This document shows positions 37,186 through 49,232 of a stretch of DNA of 64,000 nucleotides, in pieces. Position numbers and translations under genes: made by a program. The DNA comes from Cladophialophora immunda. Lineage: Eukaryota > Ascomycota > Eurotiomycetes > Chaetothyriales > Herpotrichiellaceae. Location of the stretch: NCBI RefSeq assembly GCF_000835495.1, contig NW_015622543.1:682001-746000 (forward strand), given 5' to 3'. The notes beneath the pieces were generated by a model. It did not search any database. It saw only the letters and a list, made by a program, of their open reading frames with translations, and was not told the DNA's origin. The stretch's first letter is position 1; every line of letters starts with the position of its first letter.

Positions 37186-38167
37186 GCCTGCAAACTGGAT
37201 GAACACCGGCCACGATGCTGTTATTGCCACCCCTTTCGTCTTGTATGCTTCAGTCAAAGGCAACTAATTGTTCAAGTAGATCGCGGAGCTTGGAGCCTCC
37301 CTTGCCTGAAGGACAGTCTACAGCTCCATCGGCGTGCCTGCAGATAATCATTGGAGCCAAGCCATATTTTGTCTTGGCACCCCCAACCACAGCTCCGTAG
37401 ATCGACATTCCGCAACGGATATCTGATTACATAGGTGAGAGGCAGCCTGTATCCTGGTGGAATCTGGCTAAAAGCGTGTCGTTTGAGGCATGAGCTACGC
37501 ATGACTGTAGTGGTACTGCCGTCTACCTGGCGTCCCAGTTCAAAAGATTCTCTAGATAGAGCCGGTGGCACCGGAGGGAATGTCGGCCCGGTAATGCTGA
37601 CCGGGCACGTATCCCGCGGGGAAAGGTCCTCCACCAATAGGAGAAGCCCGGGACTGATGGAATGTGCGGAACGGAATATTTAAAACCGCAATACGGAGTT
37701 AGTACGGAGTGGACAAGCAAAAATACAACCACGTAAAATTCCAAGCACATTACTGTACGGTGTAATTCAAATTCCACCAGGGGCAGGCTCTGGAGTGTGA
37801 GGACGGCATTCAAGACTCTTTTCTATGAAAGGCGATTCGAGAATGAATCTGGCTTGTGATGCGAGAGGGCTGCAATGCCTATCCACCGTATGGTCCATAT
37901 GTTTCGTCCACGGCTCTGGAGGTTTGGAGAGCCCTCAATCCGGGGCTTCAGGATCAACGGAACTCCACAGACATCCCTTTGTGCTGAGGTCCGCGGTCTC
38001 CATGTTGTCATTTGCAGTGAGGAAGAGCCACCAGTGATTGAGCAAAGGCTTCCTTATCCTCACGTCAAACCGATCACATAGCCTAGAAAATAGTACTGCC
38101 AGATCTAGTTGTGACCATTACAGAGAAGACACTACCATCCCTTGGAGGTCCAACAGTCATCCAAATC
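37186..38167. promoter_or_regulatory. Divergent promoter of A-T-R reductase and acyl-CoA ligase
   Basis: About 980 bases between divergent starts. It contains two TACGGAGT octamers (37692 and 37703) and a CCGCAACGG element near 37410 that could suit a Zn2Cys6 dimer, but no site can be assigned to a factor. No gene seen. Confidence 0.5.
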
Positions 38168-39982
38168 ATGCGTTATCTGCGCTCTAATGTGAAGGCTTCG
38201 ATACCTGTCGACCTATCTATATCCGAGTTCTTGAGGCCCGATGCCCGGAAGGCGCCTCTATCGAAGATCATCCTCGAAGACACCCTCACTGGCAGATCCA
38301 TTTCCTATGGCGGGCTGCGCGAACAAACAGTATCATCGGCCGAGTGGATGCGGGACGCAGTGGGTTTGCAGGCGGGACAACGAGTCGCTATCGTCGGCCC
38401 AAGTAGCGTAAGCGTTGCACGGTGCAATCTTGTCGCAAAGAAGACATCCTAAACTCGAGATTAGGTCGATTACGTAGTCGCTGTCCAAGCCATATGGTAT
38501 TTGGGCGCCACGGCTTGTCCCATCAGCTCCATGCTCCATCCGGACGAGATGCAATTCGCACTGGAGACTACGGATCCCGCCGTGGTCATTGTGCACCATG
38601 ACTTGCTCGAGAAGGTCAGGTCTGCGTTGCAAAAGCAAAAGTCCGTGGTCAGAAATCCCTCGATCGTGACGTTTGGAAATGGGTATTCTAATCCCAGCTA
38701 TCTGCAAGTATGCATTCCAAAGAGGGCGACGGGCTTTGCGATCACCAATTCAAAGGCTGACCAGCATCAGATGTTGACTGACGGCGTGTATTGCGCCTCA
38801 CGTTCCTCGACGCCGCTGAAGGAGTATTCGCTGGCGGGCCAGGACAGTCGGAGAGTCTGCGCCCTGTTTGTTCTCAGCAGCGGGACGTCGGGCAAGTCGA
38901 AAGCAGTCATGTTGTCTCACTACAACCTGGTGGCAATATGCATTCAGATGCATGCGCAGAATCCCGACAACTGGAGATCTTCCCAGAGAGAGGTGTTTTT
39001 CCCGCCGCTATCGCACGCGTACGGCATATACGTCTGTGTGCTCATGGCGCCATGGACGGGGGCCTTTGTCTGCATGATGGCCAAGTTCGAGTTGGATCAT
39101 TACTGCCGATTGATGCAAGACCGCCGAGCAACATTGGCACGATTGGTCCCAGCGATTGCCAAACAGCTGGCAGTGAGCCCTACTACGCGGCGATATTCTT
39201 ATCCAGCCCTAGAATATCTCACGTGTTCATCTGCGCCCTTGCATCCCACAGTAGCAGAGAGCCTTCGCGATATCTTCAACGGGGTCCCCTTGTGCCAGAC
39301 CTATGGCGCGACCGAATTGACGGGCGCAATTGCGCAGAGCGGCGTCAGAGACCACGGCAAAGCACCCCTTGTTTCTGGCGGCAAACTGGTGGCCAATGTC
39401 GGGATCCGGTTCATCGACCATGAGTCTGGGGGAGATGCCGGGCTCCGGGGACCAGGAGAGATTCTTGTGCGCAGTCCATCAGTCATGATGGGCTACAAAG
39501 ACAACGAAGACGCGACAAAATCGTCCTTTGTGGATGGCGACTGGCTTCGCACGGGCGACGTGGGCTTCCTCGACGAAAACGACTACTTGATCCTGATTGA
39601 TCGCCTGAAGGACGTCATCAAAGTCAACGGGCTGCAGGTTTCACCGACCGAGTTGGAGGAGAAGCTGCTGGGCCACGAGTTTGTCGAAGAGGTCGCGGTC
39701 CGCGGAGTCACCAGCCGCGATCGGACGACGGAATACCCAAGAGCATTCGTCGTCCTGAACCCAAAGTTTCGCCACCCCAAGCCAGACGCCAAAAATCTGG
39801 CACGGATTGCAGCGGAGCTGAAGGAGTTTGTCCGGCCAAAGGTGTCGAAGCATAAACAGATTCGCGGAGGTGTCGTGTTTCTAGACGAGCTGCCACGAAA
39901 CACCAACAACAAGGTCTTGCGGAGGCTATTGCCACTGGACGTGCCTGCATATAGAGAGGATGGACTTCCGTCCAAGTTGTAG
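38168..39982 (+). CDS. 4-coumarate-CoA-ligase-like acyl-CoA ligase, peroxisomal (SKL)
   Basis: An ANL-family acid-CoA ligase of 585 residues from two exons (38168-38407, 38465-39982). AMP-binding motifs are complete: VLSSGTSGKSKAVMLSH, YGATELTGA, DGDWLRTGDVGFL, then the hinge DRLKDVIKVNGLQVSPTELE and the late catalytic Lys in NNKVLRR. The reaction is acid plus ATP plus CoA to acyl-CoA. The protein ends in SKL, the canonical PTS1, so it should act in peroxisomes. Fungal relatives include AKT1/AFT1-type ligases and many catabolic 4CL-like enzymes. ATG 38168 is the first Met in frame; an upstream GTG is not a start in fungi. It ends facing the acyl-CoA dehydrogenase. Confidence 0.92.
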
Positions 39983-40265
39983 TAGAATCTAAGGCCCTTT
40001 ACAGTGATCAACGCCAGTACAAAGAGCACGTTGACGCTTTAGGGCACATAGATTAGATGAATGGACTCAGCCTAGTTAAGAAAGCGTATTGTGTCCTTGC
40101 CCTGAGAGGAGAGCACTGCAGCAGGATACGATCAGGGCCTAATTCTGTCTTACAAGCTCAGTTGTGAGGCTATGTGTACATTTTCTTGGGCATCTTCTTG
40201 AACGTCGTTGACCCTCATTGAGTTTGGTGTGCGTAGCATGTCTACATGCCTGGCCTAGATCGAAC
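39983..40265. other. Convergent spacer
   Basis: About 280 bases between the ligase and dehydrogenase stops, with both 3' UTRs. No gene. Confidence 0.5.
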
Positions 40266-42041
40266 TCATATTTTCGCCTTGGTGTCCTTGGGCTGGGAGG
40301 CCCTGCCTCGCTTCGGCACGGTGTCCAGCAAGATCTCCTCGCTTCCACCGCTGACCACCAACACTCTCAGATCACGACTGATCTGCTCAACCCGCGATCC
40401 TCTACTTGCAGCCGCACGAGTCTGACCGATGCCGCCCAGGATCTGTTGAGCCTCCCGATTGATCTTTTCTAGATCATGGGCAGCTCGGTATTTGAGAAGC
40501 CCCGAGTACGAGGCCAACGCTGGGTCATCTGGAGCAACTTGAGTGCGGTAGACAATCTGCTCGATCAGGCCTCCGGTTGCCTCCAGCATGCCGGCCATTT
40601 TAGTGAACTTGGCCCGGATGAGCTGGTTTTCGATCAAGGGCTTGCCAAAAACAATACGGCTGGTCGCCCAGAGCCAACTGTCCTCGAGAGCGACCCTGCC
40701 CAGGCGATTGGCCGTGATGCCCACCCAAATCCGCTCGTGATTGAAGGCTGCGTGGTATCAAGCAGATTAGTCCCTTATCAAAGCCTGGAAGACAACCAGG
40801 GAGGTTAATGCGCGGCATCGGCGCATTGAATGACAGGGAAATTAGGGTCCATACTCGACATGATAATCTTGAAGCCAGCATTTTCTTTGCCCAAAATGTT
40901 TTCCGCCGGAACAAGCACATCATCAAACTCCAAGAACGTGGAACCTAGACATTCATGTCAGCATCAAGCCGACTTGTAGAGCTGAGCTGCCCATTGTTAG
41001 GGATGGGTGAATGATCCTCACCACTTGCAGCAACGCCGGAGTTGAACATCTTCTTCTTGGTGATTCCTTCGGAATTCAAGTCGATAAGCAGAAGTGAAAT
41101 TCCCTTGTAGCCCTTGTCTGCCGTTCGGACTGCGGTCACGGCCATGTTCGCCCACTGGCCCTGAGTGATCCATTTCTTCATTCCGTTCACAACGTAATGT
41201 CGGCCATCGCGAGTTTTGATTGCGGTAGTGATCAGATTGGCCACATCAGAGCCCGCTACAGAAGCCGATTGTTAGTCGCTTCGATAGCTCCGATTCAGAT
41301 AGAGGTGGGTCAACTTTACTGCCCGGTTCCGTTATTGCCAGTGAGTGTTTTTGCTCCCCTCGCAGCAGCGGTACCAGGTAGGTCTGCTTTTGAGCTGGAG
41401 TGCCGAAGGCTGAGAGCGGCGGTGCTCCCACTGCAGCACCTCCATTGATGCCCCAGATCACTCCCAGGTACCCGCATCGGGCAAGCTCGTCGACGACCTG
41501 TTCACGGAATACTTTGATTAGGATCCGTGATAGCTATACAAGTACGGAGAACGGAGCTTATCCTGTCTCTCAGGAAGGAGACGACGGGTACATACGATTT
41601 GATCATGAAATGCATCCCATTCTACACCCATCACATCTCATCAGCCGTGCTCGCCAGCGTGCAACTTCAAAGCTCGGAGTAATAAGAGCGTGCAGATGTA
41701 AAGAATACTCACCAGAGACGGGAATGTCAGCTGGGAGGGTGATCCCTTCTTTCAAAGGCAGTGGGTATGCAGATGCGGCCAAGAAGCCGAGTTGAGCGTG
41801 TCGCTTGTATGCCTGCAGTAGAAAACAATTATATCAATGTCGCCATCGTCTCCACAGATTCTCTTAATCACACCTCGTCTGGCACAAATCCCTGGTTTTC
41901 CCAGTCCTGCGCGTTTGGAATGATATATTTGTCGACGTACTCGCGGACATAGCGCTGGAGCGTGCGGTGACTGTCCTTGTAGAAGGGGTGTGTCGGCAAT
42001 GAGTGCCACGCTGGATCAGCGAACGGAACGGGCGATGTCAT
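40266..42041 (-). CDS. Acyl-CoA dehydrogenase, C-terminal AKI
   Basis: A flavoprotein of roughly 420 residues that should form the 2,3-double bond of an acyl-CoA. Several exons join in frame: start MTSPVPFADPAWHSLPTHPFY (ATG 42041), YKRHAQLGFLAA, VIWGINGGAAVGAPPLSAFGT, the FAD/substrate block SLAITEPGSGSDVANL, KWITQGQWANMAVTAVRT, and the signature MSTFNHERIWVGI, then a C-terminal helical bundle with GGIGQTRA. One intron between KIIMS and TFNHER is placed by the GTATGG donor and CAG acceptor. It ends in AKI, a tripeptide known to work as a peroxisomal signal in the Candida tropicalis trifunctional enzyme. A peroxisomal dehydrogenase would fit the SKL and AKL partners nearby. The exact catalytic base was not identified by eye. 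Confidence 0.9.
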
Positions 42042-42991
42042 GTCGAGGGTTGTTAACCTGGTGGCCAATCAAAAGCAGATGTCAAGGAGAGACGGATTGT
42101 TGAGCCACAAAAGTCCAAAAGTGGCAATCTGATGGGGCTAGAGGTCGACGACGGACGATTTGCGAGGCATGTGTCTATTGTTCAAAACGAAGACGAGATC
42201 CTGCTTTGGTCTTCTTGTGGCCATCAAATCGAGAAACCGAGGTTGCGAGGTGGAAGATCATCATCGTACACCGAACATCTTCCTCATGTTCTGGCGGACG
42301 TTGCGCGTGCGTTGAGTGGTACAGTATAGAGTATGATTCCGGGGAGAGGAAGGTTGGTTTCTTGAAGCTATACAGGATGTAATGACCTCCCAATGCCATC
42401 CAATTCCCGCTCCGTCTTGCCCTAGTGGGAAGGAAAAGTTCGGCGGTCGACAAATGCTTGAATCGAGTCCACAAAGTACACTGGCAAAGCTTGAGGCTTA
42501 GCGTCCGGTCGAGAGAGGCGCTTGTATTCCGGCGTTTCCGCTCCATTGGAATAACGATCTGTTTGCAAAGGTTAACGTCGGCGGTGCCAGCAACACGGAA
42601 CACCTGGTGAATGACTCAAGGTCGATGGAGGGGGCCATATGCGCGCAAATATCAAGATGCCCGACCAGATGCTGAAGACCAGCTCTATGATCCTCTCGTC
42701 GTAATGTCAATGTTCAACCTGATAAAGTCTTGCATTACGGTAAATGCTCTTCAATAAGCAGAAAAGCAGATTTGCTACCTCATTGCATTGTTGCCCTCAA
42801 CGCACGCGTGCCGGATTCATTAGCTCTTTATCTCGCAGAGTTTACGATGGCTATCACCACGACCACATGTGATCTCCACATATTTGCATGCCTTGCTTTG
42901 GCTGCAAATTCTCACACGTCTGCCCGTCCTACTCGTCTTCAGACTCCAACCCTACCTGAGTTGCTGTCGCCCCCTGAACAGGCGTATCATG
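42042..42991. other. Intergenic region
   Basis: About 950 bases with the promoter of the acyl-CoA dehydrogenase and the 3' end of the transporter. Open frames of up to 143 codons lack domains. Nothing recognised. Confidence 0.45.
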
Positions 42992-44844
42992 TTAACCACG
43001 AGCCGCGTGGGCGTATGATGGAAGTGCCAGCTTCTGTCGCCACAGCATCCCCCATTTCATCAAGCTAAGTATTAACCCAAAGAGCAGGGTGATTGCAATC
43101 GCATATGTACCGAAGACCCATCCGAAGCCTGCACGTACGATGAAGGCGTCGAGATAGAAGAAAACGTAGAAGCTGCACAGCTGACGGCCGACGTTGGAGA
43201 TTAAGCCGATCTCTGCTGCCAGTGGCGTGTAACAGTCTACAGAATAGGTGATACTAATATCCGCAATGTCAGTAGAAGTCCGTATGCGTGACTATGCCGG
43301 CAGTTCATTAAGAAGATGAGACTCACACCACGGTAACCACATTTTGCATTCCCAAGGAGAAGAGGAATATCGCAATGGCGGGTCCAATCCAATGAACTTC
43401 AAAGTGTAGAAAGAGTCCAAGCATGGCGAGGCCGACCTATAAGCTCGTCAGCGACCGGTTTATTGAACATAGACGGAGTTGGAGTCTTTCTTTACGTACT
43501 GGAACAACGATGGCTCCCGGCCAAATTGCCTGCAGACGTTGCTCTGGGTGGCGAGCCCCGGCCTTTCGCGATCGAATTCTAAACACCCAGTCGGAGAAAG
43601 GGCCCCCAAGAGGCTCCCCAATGACAGTGCCGAGAAACAAAGGCAAAGCCATCAGACCCTGCCCGATTGGGCTGAAGCCATAAATCTCGGGAAAGGCCTG
43701 CGTAACTCGGTCAGCGTGGACTGGTCGATGTGTGATTTCGCGCACTTACGTATGGGAGGATGCCCAAGCTGGCGAAGGCACAAAACCCGTACATGTTCCC
43801 GTAATAGATAGCCGGGAAGATGATAGAAGGGTATTTCCAGAGCATGAATGGTTTGTAGAAGTCTTCAGCAGTAAGGTGACCGTCAAATCTCCTGAAGCGA
43901 AGACGATGGAGCCATGATTCTTTCTGGGGAACGGGATCAATGTCTCCTCTCTTTTGATACAGCGTCTCCGGCAAAAGGAACACATCCCACACAAGCTGCA
44001 AACACCACATGAAAAAGGTAACCCACATCATCCACCTCCAGTCGGCATAATAGACGACAAGACCGTCCAGCAGAGTGGAGAGATAAGGTGATGCAGCAAA
44101 AAACACGATCCAGATCCCCATTTTCTGGCCACGCTCTGTCCGAGGCGAAAGATCAGTACGAAGTCTTTTTCCGAGGCAAGTGAACTGACCGTGGGTAAAG
44201 AACATGTCTGTTACCATCAGTGAGCCCAACGACATTGACGCTGATGCCCCAAAGCCAAGGAGGATCTAGCCTGTCAGCACTGGAGATACTTGCTGAGAGA
44301 GTGTGTTTAGGAGCTATTCACCCTAGACCCGACAAAGACTCCATATGTTTGACCGACAGCACCGGCCAAAGTTCCCATCGCCGCGATCAGAGCAGCCAGA
44401 ATGAGGATGGGTCTTCTGCCGTAACGATGCGCAAAAGGGACCCAGATGCAACCTCCGAATGCCATAAGCAGCGCAAAGGCGCTGGTGGCCTGTAGCATCC
44501 TCGATACGGACACCTGGTAGATCGCTGACTGTTGAATGAGCCCTGCTGAAGCGGAGCCCGCATCGAAGCCGCCCTGGAACGTCTGAGCGGCAACAACAGA
44601 TAACGCCAAGTGCTTCTCCCACCAAGACCAATTCTGTAGGTGATATTGTCAGTTGAGGCTGTTATGGCTCTGGAAGCGTTGAAAGACTCACCAGCGGGTC
44701 GTTAGGGTCATTGGACGGTCGGGGCAAAACCTCGCCCACCTCAGTCCCCTGCACCTTCTCTCTAGACTCTGGAGCGGCTTGCTCCAGGTGCCGAAGGTCG
44801 GTTTCGATGACACTTTCATCCTCTGTCTTCTCGCTGTAAGCCAT
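42992..44844 (-). CDS. MFS transporter, DHA1-like
   Basis: A 12-helix major facilitator protein from several exons. Start MAYSEKTEDESVIETD (ATG 44844), then the DPNDPLNWSWWEKH signature that begins fungal DHA1-type carriers, VPFAHRYGRRPIL (loop 2-3 motif), SMSLGSLMVTDMFFTHERGQKMG, WRWMMWVTFFMWC, FLLPETLY, a long central loop, GFSPIGQGLMALPLFLGTVIGEPLGGPFSDW, and VDCYTPLAAEIGLISNVGRQLCSFYVFFYL; the last exon ends at a TAA at 42992-42994. Such carriers export drugs or secondary metabolites or take up nutrients. In this setting it may import the substrate or export an intermediate (inferred). The exon ends of the second half are less sure, since the last helices are in short exons. Confidence 0.87.
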
Positions 44845-46127
44845 GGTGCAGGGCAGGTGGGCCGCACAACACAGCAGACAAGTGTCAATGTGAGGGCCAA
44901 TACAGATCGTACAGCCTCGGCGTAAACAAAGTCTTCGCTGATAGTGTGCCAGCCAAACTGCCTCAGATAAGGGTGATGAGGAGTTTTTGTACTTCAAGAC
45001 ATCAACATCGAACACTAGTTGAAGGTTGAGCTGGAACGGAGACCTTCGCCCAAGCCTCGTCAGGTTCCGCGAAGCATTTGCTTCCCGCCCGTGACCCCTG
45101 CCGGTGCTCCAACCGGTGCTCCAGCCGGTACTCCAGCTAGGGACAGCGCGGGGTCCGGGGTCAAACTACGAACTGACCTCTCGGAAAGGCGTTCTGAGCG
45201 TTAGTGCTACCAGTTCAGGGTTTAGGACGTGACAGGTGCGTCCCCGGCCAAGACATCGACTACATATCTCGGACCGTGTACTTTGCTGAGAAGACGAGGT
45301 CTCCCACGGCAGCAGCGCCCCAGGAGACGTTCGACACGCTTGTTCTGCAATGTGTAGCAGGGAATGAAACCATATTGATGCAGCATCTGGCTTGCGCATT
45401 CCATCTTACGCAGCGTAGCTCGTACAGGCCCGAATGACTTTGGTTTTCTCGAGTGCAGTGATGCCAAGATGGGTCCAGAATGACTAGCTCTAGAGGACTA
45501 TAGTCCTGGCAACAATGCTCGAGTGGCAGAAACATGATCTACGTCTGGAGGAAGAACGAAATTTTCATCTTGATGCAGTGGACTTTTGCATGTATCTCGT
45601 TGTGAGGAGACCTATGTTGATGCGTCGACAAGATTGTTTCGTTATCAGATTGTGCATAGCCACTATGCAAATAGCCCTGTCGCCGTGCACTCGAACCACC
45701 GCCCTTGGATCTCCCGTATATAGAAGCCGAAAGTACAAATCTGCAGAGACGTAGATTTGGTTGGCGGCTTCGCAAGATGCCTCAGGTCCGGAACACAATA
45801 CCGTATTTCCCCAGATTTACCTAGTGTACTCCGTACTGTACCAGATACCCATACACAACCTGCCCTATCTGGTTAGCTCACCGAGGCACCCAAGCACCGA
45901 ACTTGGCGAGCTAGTAATCTGGATAGCCGCGCGAACCGCAGTCAGCATGGTAAGGATTAGTTTAGGCTTTTTTGGCAGGGAGGCATCTGCGGGGTCGGGT
46001 CTCTGGGGTATTCCCCCCTCTGAGACTCTATCCCCTCTCTCTAGCTCACCCTTCGAACCTGTCGGGTTAAATGTATCAATTTCGCCTCTTCAGATCGTCC
46101 ATAACTTTTCGCCGCCAGAAAATCAAG
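44845..46127. promoter_or_regulatory. Divergent promoter of MFS transporter and Zn2Cys6 gene 3
   Basis: About 1.28 kb between divergent starts. It holds a 12-bp repeat at 45101 and a TACTCCGTA nonamer at 45827. No gene is assigned, although short frames occur. Confidence 0.5.
45101..45136 (+). repeat. Three tandem 12-bp repeats
   Basis: Three copies of the unit CCGGTGCTCCAR follow one another with single-base changes (last copy CCGGTACTCCAG). Each holds CCGG, which could act as a CCG half-site for Zn2Cys6 factors; that role is speculative. Confidence 0.7.
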
Positions 46128-48931
46128 ATGCCTTCCCCCTTCGAACATGCTCACTTGCCTCATATGCTCAATCAAGGCCCACGTCCGATGAACGACAGCC
46201 GTGTAGAGAGGACCGAGACTGGCCCCGTGCGGCGTTCGAGATACGTGTCCTGCGCTTGGTACGTCTGAGTCTTATTCCTGCGCATAGCTGGCTTTTCCGG
46301 CTGCATCAGATGCATCCGACTCAATTTGACACTCAAACAAAGTCCTTGAAGTCCTTGAACGCTCTCGCTAACATGAACAGCATCGAATGCCGTCGCCGGA
46401 AGACAAAGGCATGTCAGCACGAGTTACGATCCCGTTGGGGGTGACGTTCATTGTTACAAACAGCAGCTGACAAGGTTGCCTTCTCACAGTGTAGCGGCGA
46501 CCGTCCATGTCAACGATGCCAATTCTACCAACTGGAATGTGATTACTCCAGACCGGCGGACCCGAAATCCCACAAGCCAAATGACGACTGGGCCAGGTAA
46601 ATGATTTCCCCCCTCCTCCATGGAAGCGAAGAGCCTCGTCTGTCAGGGGCCTGTCTAAATGTTGGTAAGACCACAGCAGGCCCCTCAGAGAAAGCCACCA
46701 ACTCAGCAGCTGCCCAGTTGGCCATCCAAGACGCAGCGAGAGACAGACGTGCAAAAACGACTACTTCAACTGGAAGAGGAAATCAGGCAACTGAAGGCCC
46801 ACGGGACTAACGATGTCTCTGCTCAAAACCCGATCGGCGAACAAGCCGTGGGCTTGATCTCGGAGTAAGTAGTTGCAGCCTAGCCATGGCTCACTACATG
46901 GCCTCACCACACGGTGCTGACCGGAGCATCAGCCAAGTAATGACGGTCGATGACGAGGGCTTCTCACCTGAGAGTATCATCTTTCGTGGCGACCCACCTC
47001 CATATACACAAGAGTTCGCGACCGAAAGGGCCAGTATTGATGACGAATGTCAAGGCCAGAGCCTGCTCTATGGCTCTTTGGCCATGCAGATCCGCGAACT
47101 GAGAGATTCAATACCGGAGTGGGAGCTGACCCGAAAGGCGCGGGCCTGCTTTCCCGTCGACCTGGAGACGTGCCTCGTCCCGAGCATGCGCCTCTTCCAA
47201 CTCCTCGAAGTCTACTTTGTCGAATTCAACTTCTCCTTACCCGTCGTACATCGGACGGAGTTCACCCGACGGCTGAGAGCGCTGTTCGCCACCCATTACA
47301 ACAAGCGCACCGCTCGCTTAAGCATCAAGGACGCAAAGCCGGAAGAGATCACTCTTTTGGCTTTGACGTGCATGATGCTCGCCAAGGCAGAGCACTTGAC
47401 GTTCAATCCCCTGGCGAACACGAACAGCCGCCGCTACGACCAAGGCTGGTTTGTGGAGAGCAAGAGAATCATGGCCCAGTACTACCGGACCAGACCTGTC
47501 AATTTCGACTTGGTGCGACTTCGGCTCGTTGAGTCCTTCTACATGGTCGCCATCGAACGCGTGGATCGCTTTTCGGTGTCCGTGATCGATGCTGTCAACG
47601 AAGCACTCACGGCCGGCTTGAACAACCAGAAGACTTGGGCCGGGTGCTCGGCGGATGAGTCCAGTTCGAATCGTGCGCTTTGGTGGGTGCTCTATCTCAT
47701 GGACCGTCAAGCCGCCCAGCGCTACGGGCGGTCGTATTTGATCCACGACACGGACTTCATGGTTGATGATTTTTCCGAGGAGTGTCGACAGGTGCTGAGC
47801 ACCGATCGGTCCATCCCCATCCCATTTCTCTATTGCGAAGCCCCCGACCGCACATCGAGCAGCAACGCCAAAAAGGAGCCACAGCCTGCATATATCAGTC
47901 AGTACGAATGGTTCTCCTATCTCCAGTTCTTGGCCACCATTGGTCGCTTGACGGCCCGGGCTTGCGACTCATTCTACTGCCTTCGGCCGCCTAAGGCTGG
48001 TGACTACGAAGAGACTACCATCATTGATGCGCTTTTGTTGCGGGCGAGTAGATCCATGTGCCCAACTCTGGTCTGGCAAAGCGACTCTGCTCCGGAACTA
48101 AGCAATCTGGGACAGCCGGCAGCCAAGCAGGTCATGGGTCTGAGACTCCTTGTCTACTTAGTAAGTCTTCTTCTCTCCTCCCTACTTTCGTTCGGCCCCT
48201 TGAGTGATCCTGATTAACTTGAAACACAACAGAGGATCAATAACCTCCGCCTGTCGATAAGACGGCATCTGTGGAAAGACAGGAAGCTGGACCTAACCAA
48301 CGCCAGCCGGGACCGCCACAGTGAGTTCATTTTTGAGGTCCATGTCTGCCGCCAGATCGCCAGCGACATCATCACGGCATTGATGGACCACAATTCGCAG
48401 AATCAATCGCGCCCGCCCATCACTCCGTTCTCGGCCATATCCGTCATCGAATGCATCTACAACCTCGTGGCGCTGCCCAAAGTCTCATCACTGGTGAACG
48501 ACAACCACTGCGAGTTCATCACCGAAAAGGTCAAGAAGGGCGTCCAATGTCTGGAGAAGCTCGCCCAACTACGCGACACGGTGGCGCAGACGGCCTACCA
48601 CGTTTTGAAGGGCTTCCTGCAACCTGGCATCTGTGTGCTCCATCGCTCACACGAGAGAGGGAGCAATTGCACCATCCTGGTAAGTGTGATCCTTTGCCCC
48701 CTATACAGCCCGTCCCCAGCTGACCTGGAGCGACGACAGACTCCCAAGCAAAGCGCCCTGCCCATCTTCAATCCCAGTGCTGACGAGCTCTCGAATCTCT
48801 TTCCGTTGACAGACGACAGTTTCAAGTTCACGGAACCAGGCTCCTACGTGGGTCTGGATTTTGACAATGTCTATGACTCGATCGGTGATACGGAAATGCT
48901 CAACGGCTGGTCGACCGGGACTTTTGAATAA
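46128..48931 (+). CDS. Zn2Cys6 transcription factor 3 with Fungal_trans domain
   Basis: A large regulator of about 750 residues from several exons. After a short N-terminus (MPSPFEHAHLPHMLNQGPRP) the zinc cluster is CIECRRRKTKC...C..C......C (C-X2-C-X6-C-X5-C-X2-C-X6-C). It is split by two introns: one in the first Cys codon, and one directly before the third Cys that uses a rare GC donor (AAG-GCATGT). A coiled segment follows (VQKRLLQLEEEIRQLKAH), then the middle homology region (RARACFPVDLETCLVPSMRLFQLLEVYFVEFNFSLPVVHRTEF, ALWWVLYLMDRQAAQRYGRSYLI), usual for Fungal_trans (PF04082). The acidic C-terminus could activate transcription. It is the most likely pathway-specific activator of the 38-63 kb genes, by position. 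Confidence 0.85.
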
Positions 48932-49232
48932 AGTATCCCCCCTCTTGTTTCATCAGCGCGTCATACTCGCTGAAGGTCGTTCCCTAAGTAAGACGACGCG
49001 CTCACAGGTTGAGGCCTTTGGACGGACAAAAGATCCCGGTAGAAGAGGCTTTCAACGGTCTCCAGAAAGACCAGAGTCTGTCATATGTCGATCACTTACC
49101 CCTTCCGACACGTACCTGAACTTATCTATATATTACTTTCGGTGTTGAAGTTGTCTGGATAATGCTTATTAAATTGACCCGGGTTATGGATATGGACTCT
49201 TCTCCCTTCCTGCAAGGTTGTTCTTGCTTCGG
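48932..49232. other. Convergent spacer
   Basis: About 300 bases between the ends of regulator 3 and the racemase gene. No gene seen. Confidence 0.5.

Noticed and set aside
42175..42603. 143-codon minus-strand frame between the acyl-CoA dehydrogenase and the transporter
   Set aside because: No domain, no ATG-supported structure and lies in the dehydrogenase promoter.
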